Shown here: piece after piece, positions 1 through 7,725 of the stretch
Layout of the letters: each line of letters starts with the position of its first letter
Numbering within the stretch: the first letter of the stretch is position 1
Source of the DNA: Ruminococcus sp.
GTDB taxonomy: Bacteria; Bacillota; Clostridia; Oscillospirales; Ruminococcaceae
Length of the DNA: 10,691 bases
NCBI GenBank assembly: GCA_019417865.1
Contig: DYCW01000190.1
Span: 1 to 10,691, forward strand
Direction of reading: 5' to 3'
Made by a program: the position numbers and the translations under genes
The notes under the pieces: model-generated
Databases searched by the model: none
What the model was told of the DNA's origin: nothing
What the model saw: the letters and a program-made list of their open reading frames with translations, nothing else

Positions 1-284
1 TCATCGAAGGTGTCGGCTATCGTGCTGCAAAGAAGGGCAAGGAAGTCGTACTGAGCGTGGGATTCTCCCATCCGGTGAATGTTCCGGAAACCGATGCCAT
101 CAAGCTGGATGTACCGCAGCCGAATACCATCGTTGTCAGCGGAATCGACAAGCAGGCAGTTGGTCAGTATGCAGCGGAAATTCGGGAAAAGCGTCCGCCA
201 GAGCCGTATAAGGGCAAGGGCATCCGCTATGAAAATGAACACATTATCCGCAAGGAAGGAAAAGCCGGCAAGGGTAAAAAGTAA
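1..284 (+). CDS. rplF: 50S ribosomal protein L6, C-terminal part (5' truncated)
   Basis: L6 binds 23S rRNA near the factor-binding centre of the large subunit. Only the last 93 codons are present; the reading frame begins at base 3 and the start lies left of the window, so about half of a usual L6 (roughly 180 residues) is visible. What remains is the second L6 domain: an EGVGYRA motif, then GFSHPVN, and the C-terminal family signature RPPEPYKGKGIRY followed by a Lys/Gly-rich tail. The gene is followed after 20 nt by rplR, the normal spc-operon order. Nothing is odd apart from truncation by the window edge. Confidence 0.97.
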   Translation, partial: IEGVGYRAAKKGKEVVLSVGFSHPVNVPETDAIKLDVPQPNTIVVSGIDKQAVGQYAAEIREKRPPEPYKGKGIRYENEHIIRKEGKAGKGKK

Positions 285-304
285 TTGAAAGGAGTTAAAT
301 TGCT

Positions 305-664
305 ATGATTAAAAAGGCAGACAGCAATAAAGCCAGAGCAAAAAGACACGCAAGAGTTCGTGCGAAGATTTCCGGTACTCCTGAACGTCCTCGCCTGAAT
401 GTATATCGTTCCACAAAGCACATCTATGCACAGGTGATCGACGATGTAAACGGTGTTACCCTGGCATCTGCATCCAGCATGGATAAGGATTTTGAAGGCA
501 CTGGCGGCAACACAGAAGCTGCTCGTAAGGTTGGCACCATGATCGCAGAACGTGCACTCGCAAAGAACATCACAGAAGTCGTATTTGACAGAGGCGGTTA
601 CCTCTATCACGGCAGAGTGAAGGAACTCGCAGACGGTGCCCGTGAAGGCGGACTGAAATTCTAA
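305..664 (+). CDS. rplR: 50S ribosomal protein L18
   Basis: L18 binds 5S rRNA and helps attach it to the large subunit. The 119-residue product has the usual bacterial length. It carries a basic N-terminus rich in Lys/Arg (residues 1-30), the family stretch GTPERPRLNVYRSTKHIYAQVIDD (quoted in part: PERPRLNVYRS) and a C-terminal VFDRGGYLYHGRVKELADGARE-type block (DRGGYLYHGRVK). The ATG is chosen because AAAGGAG sits 10 nt upstream (288-294). It lies between rplF and rpsE and is presumably cotranscribed with both. Confidence 0.98.
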   Translation: MIKKADSNKARAKRHARVRAKISGTPERPRLNVYRSTKHIYAQVIDDVNGVTLASASSMDKDFEGTGGNTEAARKVGTMIAERALAKNITEVVFDRGGYLYHGRVKELADGAREGGLKF

Positions 665-676
665 GGAGGGATTACT

Positions 677-1177
677 TTGGCAAAAATTGATCCGAACAGC
701 TTGGAACTGACCGAAAAGGTCGTTTCGATCAATCGCGTATCTAAGACCGTAAAGGGCGGCCGTATCATGAAGTTCTCCGCACTCGTTGTAGTCGGCGACG
801 GCAACGGTACGATCGGGTTCGGTCTGGGCAAGTCCGGTGAAGTTCCGGATGCAATCCGCAAGGGCATTGAGGACGCAAAGAAGAACCTCATCAAAATTCC
901 GCTGAAGGGGACGACCATTCCGCACGAAATCATCGGCAAATTCGGTGCCGGCAGCGTGCTGATGAAGCCGGCTGCACCGGGTACTGGTGTAATCGCAGGC
1001 GGTCCGGTTCGTGCCGTGATTGAAGTGGCAGGTATTAAGGACATTCGTACCAAGTCCCTGCGTTCCAACAATCCGTGCAACGTTGTACGGGCAACCATCA
1101 ACGGTTTGGCATCTTGTGCAACCGCAGCTGAGGTTGCTGAAATGAGAGGCAAGTCAGTTAAGGAAATTTTAGGTTAA
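677..1177 (+). CDS. rpsE: 30S ribosomal protein S5 (TTG start)
   Basis: S5 is a small-subunit protein at the mRNA entry region that affects decoding accuracy. The 166-residue product has the N-terminal dsRBD-like domain (about 12-75, with VNR-like INRVSKTVKGGR and GNGTIGFGLGK) and the C-terminal domain with PAAPGTGVIAGGPVRAV and SNNPCNVVRAT. The start codon is TTG at 677: AAGGAGGG ends 6 nt before it, and the next in-frame ATG falls inside the conserved core, so TTG is the only start that gives a complete protein. The gene begins 12 nt after rplR and its stop codon overlaps the rpmD ribosome-binding site. Confidence 0.98.
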   Translation: MAKIDPNSLELTEKVVSINRVSKTVKGGRIMKFSALVVVGDGNGTIGFGLGKSGEVPDAIRKGIEDAKKNLIKIPLKGTTIPHEIIGKFGAGSVLMKPAAPGTGVIAGGPVRAVIEVAGIKDIRTKSLRSNNPCNVVRATINGLASCATAAEVAEMRGKSVKEILG

Positions 1178-1189
1178 GGAGGGTGCATC

Positions 1190-1366
1190 ATGGCAAAGCA
1201 AATCAAGCTGGTAAAGAGCCTGTCCGGTCGGAAAAAGGATCAGGTTGCAACCGCAAATTCGCTGGGTCTGAAGAAGATCGGCGACGTTACCGTACAGCCG
1301 GAAAATGCGGCAACCCTCGGTAAGATTCAGAAGATCTCACACCTCGTTGAGGTGCAGGAAGCATAA
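1190..1366 (+). CDS. rpmD: 50S ribosomal protein L30
   Basis: L30 is a small 23S rRNA-binding protein found in the bacterial large subunit. The 58-residue reading frame starts with MAKQIKLVKSLSG and contains the family core KKDQVATANSLGLKKIGD, ending LVEVQEA; this is the standard short bacterial L30 length. AAGGAGGG (1176-1183) overlaps the rpsE stop codon and fixes the ATG at 1190, suggesting coupled translation. Its place between rpsE and rplO is the usual one. Confidence 0.97.
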   Translation: MAKQIKLVKSLSGRKKDQVATANSLGLKKIGDVTVQPENAATLGKIQKISHLVEVQEA

Positions 1367-1384
1367 ACAAGGAGGTGCAGTAGG

Positions 1385-1825
1385 ATGAAACTTCACGAAT
1401 TATCACCGGCAGCAGGTTCGGTAAAGGACGTAAAGAGAGTTGGCCGTGGTCACGGTTCCGGAAACGGTAAAACCGCTGGTAAGGGTCATAAGGGTCAGAA
1501 CGCAAGAAGCGGCGGCGGCGTTAGAATCGGTTTTGAAGGCGGTCAGATGCCGATCGCAAGAAGAATTCCGAAGAGAGGCTTTAAGAATATCTTCGGTACA
1601 GATTATGCTATTGTAAATGTGGCAGATCTGAATCAGTTTGCAGAAGGTACCGTTGTAGACACAGAGCTGCTGATGGCAACCGGTCTGGTAAAGAAGGTTT
1701 GTGCAGGCGTTAAGGTGCTCGGCAACGGCGAATTGACAACAAAGCTGACCGTAAAGGCTGCAAAATTCTCTAAGAGTGCAGTTGAAAAAATTGAAAAGGC
1801 TGGCGGAAAAGCTGAGGTGATGTAA
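1385..1825 (+). CDS. rplO: 50S ribosomal protein L15
   Basis: L15 is a late-assembly protein of the large subunit with an extended N-terminal arm in rRNA. The 146-residue product has the diagnostic Gly/Lys/Arg-rich arm (residues 18-60: RVGRGHGSGNGKTAGKGHKG, then GGVRIGFEGGQMP and RRIPKRGF) and a C-terminal globular half ending in the alanine/lysine-rich segment found in the family. AAGGAGGT (1369-1376) places the ATG at 1385. Its stop codon is 1 nt before the secY start, so secY translation is probably coupled to it. Confidence 0.98.
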   Translation: MKLHELSPAAGSVKDVKRVGRGHGSGNGKTAGKGHKGQNARSGGGVRIGFEGGQMPIARRIPKRGFKNIFGTDYAIVNVADLNQFAEGTVVDTELLMATGLVKKVCAGVKVLGNGELTTKLTVKAAKFSKSAVEKIEKAGGKAEVM

Positions 1826-1826
1826 T

Positions 1827-3152
1827 GTGTTTAAAACGCTGAGAGATGCTTGGAGTATCAAGGACATTCGCAAGAAGCTTTTGTACACATTATTCATGAT
1901 CATCATCTTCCGTCTCGGTTGTTCTCTTGTTGTTCCGTTTTTGGATACGACAGTGGTTGCCGATTGGATGAGCCAAAAGGCAACAAATGGTAACTTCCTC
2001 GAATATTTGGACATTTTAACAGGTGGTGCACTTTCCCAGGCAACCATCTTTTCCCTGTCCATTACCCCATATATCAATGCGTCCATTATTATGCAGCTGC
2101 TTACTTATGCACTGCCGCCGTTGGAACGGCTGCGGGATGAGGGCGAAGAAGGGCAGAAAAAGCTGAACAAAATCACAGCCATTGTGGCGTTGGCGTTGGC
2201 GGTTTTCATGTCCGTTGCATATTATTTGACGCTGAAAAACAGCATGGAAGCGGTAACAACATATGATTCCAAGGCCGCTAATATTTTTGTGGCATGCATC
2301 ATTATTTTGAGCTTTATCGCTGGTACTTGTATTGTTGTCTGGATGGGTAACCGGATTAATGATAAGGGTATCGGCAATGGAATTTCCATGTTGTTGTTTG
2401 CTGGTATTTTGGCACGGTTCCCCACTATGCTCGGCACATTGGTGGAACTTACCAGAGAAAACCCACAGCGGTATTTCTTTGAATCCCTGGCGGTTCTGGT
2501 GATCTTCATTGCAATGATTACCTTCATTGTCTTCATGAATAACTCTGAACGCCGGATTCCGATTCAGTATGCAAAACGTGTGGTTGGCAGAAAGCAGTAT
2601 GGCGGTCAGTCCACCCACATTCCAGTTAAAGTTTGTATGAGCGGTGTTATGCCGATCATCTTCGCAATGTCTTTTATGTCTCTGCCGAGTACGATCGAGC
2701 TGTTTAAGCCGATGTATGATGATCCGACTGGCGGCTGGCAGAAGTTCTATAATGGATTTATCAGCTTCTTCCATACCAACAGCTGGGGTTATGCGGCAAT
2801 CTACTTCATTCTGATTATTGCATTTAACTACTTCTATGTATCGATGCAGTACAATCCGATTGAAATTGCAAATAACCTGCGGCAGAGCAACGGCGGCATT
2901 CCAGGCATTCGGCCTGGTAAGCCTACATCCGATTATATTCAGCGTGTCCTGTCTAAGATTACACTGGTTGGTGCGTTCTTCCTTGGTATTATTGCCATCT
3001 TCCCGATTGCAATGAACAAGGCAGACCCGAACCTGAGTTCTTTGGCAATGGGCGGTACCACGATTCTGATCGTTGTCAGCGTGGCTTTGGAAACGGTTCG
3101 TACATTGGAATCGGAAATGATGATGCGTCATCATAAGGGATTCCTCGAATAA
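1827..3152 (+). CDS. secY: Preprotein translocase subunit SecY (GTG start)
   Basis: SecY is the channel of the Sec translocon in the cytoplasmic membrane and works with SecE, SecG and SecA to export proteins. The 441-residue product has the expected ten hydrophobic segments (first about 19-38, last about 410-425). The plug/TM2 region is at about 57-92 (LTGGALSQATIF and ITPYINASIIMQLL). The cytosolic loop with ERRIPIQYAKR (241-251) and the loop with GGIPGIRPG (356-364) are the sites that contact ribosome and SecA. The start is GTG at 1827: GAGGTGA lies just upstream, and the overlapping ATG at 1825 is in another frame that stops after five codons. The two secreted proteins at the right of the window carry Sec-type signal peptides. 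Confidence 0.98.
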   Translation: MFKTLRDAWSIKDIRKKLLYTLFMIIIFRLGCSLVVPFLDTTVVADWMSQKATNGNFLEYLDILTGGALSQATIFSLSITPYINASIIMQLLTYALPPLERLRDEGEEGQKKLNKITAIVALALAVFMSVAYYLTLKNSMEAVTTYDSKAANIFVACIIILSFIAGTCIVVWMGNRINDKGIGNGISMLLFAGILARFPTMLGTLVELTRENPQRYFFESLAVLVIFIAMITFIVFMNNSERRIPIQYAKRVVGRKQYGGQSTHIPVKVCMSGVMPIIFAMSFMSLPSTIELFKPMYDDPTGGWQKFYNGFISFFHTNSWGYAAIYFILIIAFNYFYVSMQYNPIEIANNLRQSNGGIPGIRPGKPTSDYIQRVLSKITLVGAFFLGIIAIFPIAMNKADPNLSSLAMGGTTILIVVSVALETVRTLESEMMMRHHKGFLE

Positions 3153-3164
3153 GGAGAAGATACG

Positions 3165-3797
3165 ATGAATTTGATTCTTTTAGGTGCACCGGGTGCTGGC
3201 AAAGGCACACAGGCAGAGGTCATTTCAGAAGCATTGTCCATCCCACAGATTTCCACCGGCAACATGCTGCGGGAAGCGGTTAAGAATGGTACCGAATACG
3301 GGCTGAAGGCAAAAGCAGCCATGGAAAGCGGTGCATTGGTTTCCGATGAAATTGTCATCGGCATTCTGAAAGACCGCATTGCACAGCCGGACTGCAAGAA
3401 TGGATTTATTCTGGACGGCTTTCCGAGAACCGTCCCGCAGGCGGAAGCACTGGATGCCATGGGCGTTACCATTGACAAGGTGCTGGAAATCTATGTACCG
3501 GATGAAACCATTAAAGAGCGTGTCTCCGGCAGAAGAGTCTGCGAAGGCTGTGGTGCTTCCTATCATGTGAAGTACAAGCCGACTAAGGTAGAGGGCGTTT
3601 GTGATAAGTGCGGTGCGGCTACCATCATCCGGAAGGATGACAAGCCGGAAACCGTTCTGGACAGATTGTCTGTTTACCATGCACAGACGGAACCATTGAA
3701 GGATTACTATGCAAAGCAGGGTAAACTGGATACGGTTGTTGGTCAGGAAGAGCTGTCAGATACTACAAAGCTGACACTGGCAGCTGTGGGTGCATAA
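3165..3797 (+). CDS. adk: Adenylate kinase, zinc-lid type
   Basis: Adenylate kinase interconverts ATP + AMP and 2 ADP in the cytoplasm. The 210-residue product shows the P-loop GAPGAGKGT (residues 7-15), the AMP-binding part with STGNMLR (30-36), DGFPRT (84-89), and a LID domain. The LID contains two CxxC pairs, Cys126/129 and Cys146/149, the four-cysteine zinc site common in Gram-positive and clostridial enzymes. Catalytic arginines are present in IIRKDD (156) and LDRLSVY (167). A location directly after secY is conventional. GGAG lies upstream of the ATG. Only 3 nt separate its stop from map. Confidence 0.98.
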   Translation: MNLILLGAPGAGKGTQAEVISEALSIPQISTGNMLREAVKNGTEYGLKAKAAMESGALVSDEIVIGILKDRIAQPDCKNGFILDGFPRTVPQAEALDAMGVTIDKVLEIYVPDETIKERVSGRRVCEGCGASYHVKYKPTKVEGVCDKCGAATIIRKDDKPETVLDRLSVYHAQTEPLKDYYAKQGKLDTVVGQEELSDTTKLTLAAVGA

Positions 3798-3800
3798 TTC

Positions 3801-4550
3801 ATGATTACAATCAAATCCAGAGGAGATCTGGAAAAACTGAGAGAAGCGGGACGTGTTGCCGCACAGGCATTGGAACTGGCAGGAAAATCCATCCGACCGG
3901 GTATGACGACCTATCAGCTGGATAAGATTCTGCATAATTTCATTGTACATTGCGGTGCAACCCCGACGTTTCTCGGATACGGCGGGTTTCCCGCAAGTGC
4001 GTGTATCTCAATCAATGAGGAAATCATCCACGGGATTCCAAACCGGCACCGTGTGATGAAAGCCGGCGATATTGTCAGCGTGGACGTTGGTGCAACGTTG
4101 AACGGCTTCGTTGGCGACAACGCCGCAACGTTTCCAGTCGGTGAGATCTCGCAGGCGGCACAGGATTTGCTGGAGACAACGAAGGCAAGCCTGTATGAAG
4201 CGATTGCAGCGGCACAGGTCGGTGCAAGACTTGGTGACGTTTGTCATGCCGTAGAGGCATATTGCTCCGAACGAGGCTACGGCATCGTCAGAGACTACTG
4301 CGGACATGGAATCGGACGGGAAATGCATGAGGATCCGGAGGTACCGAATTATGGAAAACCGGGGCATGGTGTGCGTCTGATGCCGGGTATGACATTCTGC
4401 ATTGAACCCATGATCAATCAAAAAGGAGATGCCGTTCGGGTTCTGAAGGACGGCTGGACGGTGGTGACCGCTAACGGCAGTCTCTCCGCCCATTTCGAGC
4501 ATGAAATTGCAGTGACAAAGGACGGTCCCGTCATTTTGACAAGACCGTGA
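3801..4550 (+). CDS. map: Type I methionine aminopeptidase
   Basis: This enzyme removes the initiator methionine from new proteins. The 249-residue product has the full set of metal ligands of the pita-bread fold: Asp95 (SVDVG), Asp106 (VGDNA), His169 (GHGIG), Glu202 (FCIEPM) and Glu233 (FEHEI). The substrate-contacting His77 (IHGIP) is also present. There is no N-terminal zinc-finger extension, so this is the short form. The ribosome-binding site before ATG 3801 is poor and the adk stop is only 3 nt away; translation probably depends on ribosomes finishing adk. The adk-map-infA order is common in Firmicutes. Confidence 0.98.
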   Translation: MITIKSRGDLEKLREAGRVAAQALELAGKSIRPGMTTYQLDKILHNFIVHCGATPTFLGYGGFPASACISINEEIIHGIPNRHRVMKAGDIVSVDVGATLNGFVGDNAATFPVGEISQAAQDLLETTKASLYEAIAAAQVGARLGDVCHAVEAYCSERGYGIVRDYCGHGIGREMHEDPEVPNYGKPGHGVRLMPGMTFCIEPMINQKGDAVRVLKDGWTVVTANGSLSAHFEHEIAVTKDGPVILTRP

Positions 4551-4563
4551 CGGAGGAAACCGT

Positions 4564-4806
4564 ATGGAATGGCAGCAGGGCAGCATCGTGCTTGCAACTG
4601 CCGGTCGGGATGCAGGGATGTATTTTGCGGTGGTCGCAGCAGACGAACGGTTCGTCTGGCTGGCAAACGGCAAACGCAGAACCCTTGCAAAACCGAAACG
4701 GAAGAACAAAAAACATGTACAGCAGACCGGCACAGCGATTGCATTGGCATCACTGACCGATAAACGGCTTCGTACATGGCTGAACGAATTTGCAGCCGCA
4801 CAATAG
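4564..4806 (+). CDS. Small KOW-domain RNA-binding-like protein
   Basis: An 80-residue basic protein beginning MEWQQGSIVLATAGRDAG, which matches the start of a KOW motif: the conserved small-hydrophobic-Gly pattern runs over residues 6-18, followed by a strand YFAVVA. The rest is Lys/Arg-rich (KRRTLAKPKRKNKK) and then a short helix-like tail. Genes of this kind, annotated as KOW or L14e-like RNA-binding proteins, commonly sit between map and infA in Clostridia; the location here fits. GGAGG (4552-4556) precedes the ATG by 7 nt. A ribosome- or rRNA-related role is inferred from motif and context only. Other reading frames across the same stretch are open but lack a comparable motif or start signal. 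Confidence 0.85.
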   Translation: MEWQQGSIVLATAGRDAGMYFAVVAADERFVWLANGKRRTLAKPKRKNKKHVQQTGTAIALASLTDKRLRTWLNEFAAAQ

Positions 4807-4830
4807 AACCCAATCGGGGAGGGTATCAGC

Positions 4831-5049
4831 GTGTCAAAAGAAGATATGATTGAAGTGGAAGGCGTTGTTTTGGAATCCCTTCCGAACGCCATGTTCAAGG
4901 TGGAATTACAGAACAAGCACGTGATTCTGGCACATGTGTCCGGCAGACTGCGGATGAATTATATCCGAATTGTACCGGGCGACAAGGTAACGGTAGAAAT
5001 GTCACCCTATGATCTGACAAAAGGCCGGATTACCTGGAGAGCCAAGTAA
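4831..5049 (+). CDS. infA: Translation initiation factor IF-1 (GTG start)
   Basis: IF-1 binds the A site of the 30S subunit during initiation. The 72-residue product has the standard length and the OB-fold sequence: MSKEDMIEVEGVV, the RNA-binding strand NAMFKVEL, HVSGRLRMNYIRI, and a C-terminal DLTKGRITWR. The start is GTG at 4831, supported by GGGGAGGG (4816-4823) and by full-length match to the family. It follows the KOW gene by 24 nt; 49 nt then separate it from rpmJ. Confidence 0.98.
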   Translation: MSKEDMIEVEGVVLESLPNAMFKVELQNKHVILAHVSGRLRMNYIRIVPGDKVTVEMSPYDLTKGRITWRAK

Positions 5050-5098
5050 ATCCGACAGAAGCAAAGAAAACGGTTTATCTGATAAGGAGGTAAAACCA

Positions 5099-5212
<114 letters not shown>

Positions 5213-5245
5213 TGCTTTGAACTTTTAAATGGAGGTGCGATTAGT

Positions 5246-5614
5246 ATGGCAAGAATAGCAGGTATTGACCTTCCGAAAAATAAGCGGGTACAGATTGGCT
5301 TGACTTATATCTACGGAATCGGCCGCAGCACAGCAGATCAGATTCTGGCTGGTACCGGTGTCAATCCGGATACCCGTGTCAAGGATCTGTCCGAAGAGGA
5401 CGTTGCAAAGCTGCGTGACTATATCGACAAGCACTGCATCGTTGAGGGCGACCTGAGAAGAAATGTAGCACTGGATATCAAGCGTCTGGTTGAAATCGGC
5501 TGCTACAGAGGCGTTCGTCACCGGAAGGGTCTGCCGGTTCGTGGTCAGCGGACAAAGACCAATGCAAGAACACGTAAGGGTCCGGTAAAGACCATCGCAA
5601 ATAAGAAGAAGTAA
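5246..5614 (+). CDS. rpsM: 30S ribosomal protein S13
   Basis: S13 sits in the 30S head and contacts the P-site tRNA and the 50S subunit. The 122-residue product starts MARIAGIDLPKNKRV, has the helix-hairpin-helix-like YIYGIGRSTADQIL, the RRNVALDIKRL segment and the C-terminal signature GCYRGVRHRKGLPVRGQRTK, then a basic tail. GGAGG (5231-5235) supports the ATG. It is the first gene of the alpha-operon block and is followed after 12 nt by rpsK. Confidence 0.98.
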   Translation: MARIAGIDLPKNKRVQIGLTYIYGIGRSTADQILAGTGVNPDTRVKDLSEEDVAKLRDYIDKHCIVEGDLRRNVALDIKRLVEIGCYRGVRHRKGLPVRGQRTKTNARTRKGPVKTIANKKK

Positions 5615-5626
5615 GGAGGGGTCGTT

Positions 5627-6028
5627 TTGGCACAGCAGAAGGGAAAGAAGGTTGTGATCAGACGCCGGAGAGAGCGGAAGAATATCGAGAACGGTGCTGT
5701 ACACATCCAGTCTACATTCAATAATACGATCGTTACCATTACCGATACACAGGGTAATGCAATCAGCTGGGCAAGCTCTGGCGGACTCGGTTTCAGAGGC
5801 TCCAGAAAGTCTACTCCGTTTGCTGCACAGACCGCAGCAGAAACCGCAGCAAAGGCAGCAATGGAACATGGCCTGAAGAGTGTTGAGGTTTATGTAAAGG
5901 GTCCGGGTGCTGGCAGAGAAGCGGCGATCCGTGCATTGCAGACCGTTGGTCTGGAAGTCAAGATGATCAAGGACGTTACGCCGATTCCGCATAACGGCTG
6001 CCGTCCGCCGAAAAGACGTCGTGTCTAA
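5627..6028 (+). CDS. rpsK: 30S ribosomal protein S11 (TTG start)
   Basis: S11 forms part of the 30S platform near the E site. The 133-residue product shows an Arg/Lys-rich N-terminus, then HIQSTFNNTIVTITD, the GGLGFRGSRKSTPFAAQ block and the C-terminal VTPIPHNGCRPPKRRRV. The start is TTG at 5627, placed by AAGGAGGGG (5613-5621), which overlaps the rpsM stop. The layout of the site (AAGGAGGG, short spacer, TTTGGCA) closely resembles that of rpsE. Confidence 0.98.
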   Translation: MAQQKGKKVVIRRRRERKNIENGAVHIQSTFNNTIVTITDTQGNAISWASSGGLGFRGSRKSTPFAAQTAAETAAKAAMEHGLKSVEVYVKGPGAGREAAIRALQTVGLEVKMIKDVTPIPHNGCRPPKRRRV

Positions 6029-6049
6029 TTTACAGGAGGTGTAGAGAAA

Positions 6050-6646
6050 ATGGCAGTAAGCAGAGAACCAATCCTGAAACGGTGCAGATATTTGGGCATC
6101 AGCCCGATGGTAATGGGTATCTCCAAGGAATCCAACCGGAATCCGGGTGCCAATAACCGTAAGAAGCTGTCGGAATACGGTATGCAGCTGAAGGAAAAGC
6201 AGAAGCTCAAGTTCATCTATGGCGTTGGCGAAAAGCAGTTCTATCACTACTTTGAAATTGCTACCAAGATGGAAGGCAAGGCCGGTGACAATCTGGTGAC
6301 CTGTCTGGAGAGCAGACTGGATTCCGTTGTATTCCGTATGGGTCTGTCACTGACCAGAAGAGAAGCAAGACAGCTTGTTACACATAAGCATTTCACAGTA
6401 AACGGCGTAAGAGTCGATATTCCGTCTTATCGTGTCAAGGTCGGCGATGTGATTGCCCTGCACGAGAGCAGCAGAGACAGCCAGAAGTTCAAGGATGTGG
6501 TAGAACAGACTGCTGATAGAACAGTTCCGCTGTGGCTGGATGCCAATAAGGAAGCGTTCAGTGCAACTGTTACCCGTATGCCGGTTCCGGAAGATTTGGA
6601 CTACGAAGTAGCAGCACATCTGATTGTCGAATTGTACTCCAAGTAA
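6050..6646 (+). CDS. rpsD: 30S ribosomal protein S4, cysteine-poor form
   Basis: S4 starts 30S assembly by binding the 5' domain of 16S rRNA, and in other bacteria it represses its own synthesis. The 198-residue product has the conserved NNRKKLSEYGMQLKEKQK (36-52) and YGVGEKQF (57-64), then the S4 RNA-binding domain at about 88-150 (SRLDSVVFRMG, TRREARQLVTHKHFTVNG). The N-terminus (MAVSREPILKRCRYLGIS) has one cysteine only, so the zinc knuckle of C+ S4 proteins is absent. AGGAGG (6033-6038) precedes the ATG. A 66-nt gap to rpoA holds a possible RNA hairpin. Confidence 0.97.
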   Translation: MAVSREPILKRCRYLGISPMVMGISKESNRNPGANNRKKLSEYGMQLKEKQKLKFIYGVGEKQFYHYFEIATKMEGKAGDNLVTCLESRLDSVVFRMGLSLTRREARQLVTHKHFTVNGVRVDIPSYRVKVGDVIALHESSRDSQKFKDVVEQTADRTVPLWLDANKEAFSATVTRMPVPEDLDYEVAAHLIVELYSK

Positions 6647-6651
6647 TGCCG

Positions 6652-6698
6652 ATTATCCGCATAAGACGAAGAAACAAAAGACGAAGCGAATGCGTAAT
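6652..6698 (+). promoter_or_regulatory. Possible stem-loop with internal direct repeats before rpoA
   Basis: In the rpsD-rpoA gap, ATTA (6652-6655) plus CGCAT (6658-6662) can pair with ATGCGTAAT (6690-6698), leaving a 2-nt bulge. The 27-nt purine-rich loop contains AAGACGAAG twice (6663-6671 and 6678-6686). The stem ends exactly where the rpoA ribosome-binding site AGGAGGG (6699-6705) starts, so folding could affect rpoA translation. No U-tract follows, so it is not a terminator. The pairing was read by eye. Confidence 0.35.
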
Positions 6699-6712
6699 AG
6701 GAGGGTGCTTTT

Positions 6713-7666
6713 ATGCTGGAGAAAATTGAAAAGCCGGAACTTGAGACAGTTGAACTGCGAAGTGACGGAAAGTACGGTAAGTTTGTTTTAGCACCGCTGG
6801 AACGTGGCTATGGAACCACGCTTGGCAACAGCCTGCGGCGTGTGCTGCTCTCCTCGCTGCCCGGTGTTGCAGTCAACTCCGTAAAAATTGACGGCGTACA
6901 CCATGAACTGTCTACGATCCCTGGCGTAAAAGAGGACGTGACGGAAATCATTCTGAGTCTTAAAGGTCTGACGGCAAAACTGTACGGAGACGGGCCGAAG
7001 ACAATCTATATTGAAGCAGAAGGCGAATGCGAAGTCACTGCCGGCGATATTAAAACGGATTCCGAAGTGAACATTCTGGATCCAGGTATGCACATTGCAA
7101 CACTCGGCAAGGATGCAAAGCTGTATATGGAAATCGTCATCGATCGTGGCAGAGGCTATGTGTCTGCGGAACGCAATAAGCAAATGATGAATTCGCCCAT
7201 TGATGTGATCGCAGTTGACAGTATTTATACTCCTGTATTAAAGGTAAATTATCAGGTCGAGGACACACGGCTTGGACAGGTTACCGATTATGATAAGCTG
7301 ACGTTGGAGGTCTGGACGGACGGTACCATCTCCGCAAAGGAAGCAATATCACAGGCAGCCAATCTCCTCAACGAGCATCTGAAACTGTTTGTCGATCTCT
7401 CAGATGAATCGAGCATAACAGAGGTTCTTGTGGAAAAGAACGAGAAAGGTAAGGAAAAGATTCTGGAGATGACCATTGAGGAACTTGACTTATCAGTGCG
7501 GTCATTCAACTGCTTGAAGCGTGCGGGCATCAATACGGTAGACGATCTGATCAATAAGTCCGAGGAGGAAATGATGAAGGTTCGAAACCTCGGCAAGAAA
7601 TCATTTGACGAAGTGCGGGAAAAGCTGCAGTCACTGGGGTTTGACCTGTCTTCTGATGAAGACTGA
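6713..7666 (+). CDS. rpoA: DNA-directed RNA polymerase subunit alpha
   Basis: The alpha subunit dimerises to nucleate RNA polymerase assembly, and its C-terminal domain contacts UP elements and activators. The 317-residue product has the usual length. The N-terminal assembly domain (about 1-225) shows FVLAPLERGYGTTLGNSLRR-type sequence (LERGYGTTLGNSLRRVLLSS in part) and RGRGYVSAERNK. The C-terminal domain (about 250-317) shows ELDLSVRSFNCLKRAGI, with the DNA-contacting Arg at 263, and VRNLGKKSFDEVREKL. AGGAGGG (6699-6705) places the ATG at 6713. It sits between rpsD and rplQ as expected. Confidence 0.99.
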   Translation: MLEKIEKPELETVELRSDGKYGKFVLAPLERGYGTTLGNSLRRVLLSSLPGVAVNSVKIDGVHHELSTIPGVKEDVTEIILSLKGLTAKLYGDGPKTIYIEAEGECEVTAGDIKTDSEVNILDPGMHIATLGKDAKLYMEIVIDRGRGYVSAERNKQMMNSPIDVIAVDSIYTPVLKVNYQVEDTRLGQVTDYDKLTLEVWTDGTISAKEAISQAANLLNEHLKLFVDLSDESSITEVLVEKNEKGKEKILEMTIEELDLSVRSFNCLKRAGINTVDDLINKSEEEMMKVRNLGKKSFDEVREKLQSLGFDLSSDED

Positions 7667-7682
7667 AACGAAGAAAAAGGAA

Positions 7683-7702
7683 CATGATAGCGTGCTGTCA
7701 TG
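7683..7702 (+). other. Hairpin in the rpoA-rplQ gap
   Basis: CATGATAG can pair with CTGTCATG (8 bp with one T-G wobble) across a 4-nt CGTG loop. It lies midway in the 59-nt gap and about 10 nt before the rplQ ribosome-binding site. With no T-run after it, it is not an intrinsic terminator; an mRNA processing or stability element is possible but unproven. Confidence 0.4.
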
Positions 7703-7725
7703 CAACGATAAAGGAGTGAAATACG

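Noticed and set aside
227..925. 232-codon minus-strand frame over rplF, rplR and rpsE
   Set aside because: It is antisense to three conserved genes with overwhelming family matches, and its product looks like no protein family.
2016..3134. Long open frame of 372 codons on the minus strand, antisense to secY
   Set aside because: It fully overlaps the well-supported secY gene; the product is rich in Cys, His, Asn and Gln with no recognisable domain, as expected for the reverse complement of a membrane-protein gene.
5225..6247. 340-codon open frame on the minus strand across rpsM, rpsK and rpsD
   Set aside because: It covers three confirmed ribosomal-protein genes and their gaps, has a Cys/Leu-rich unstructured composition and no supporting start signal.
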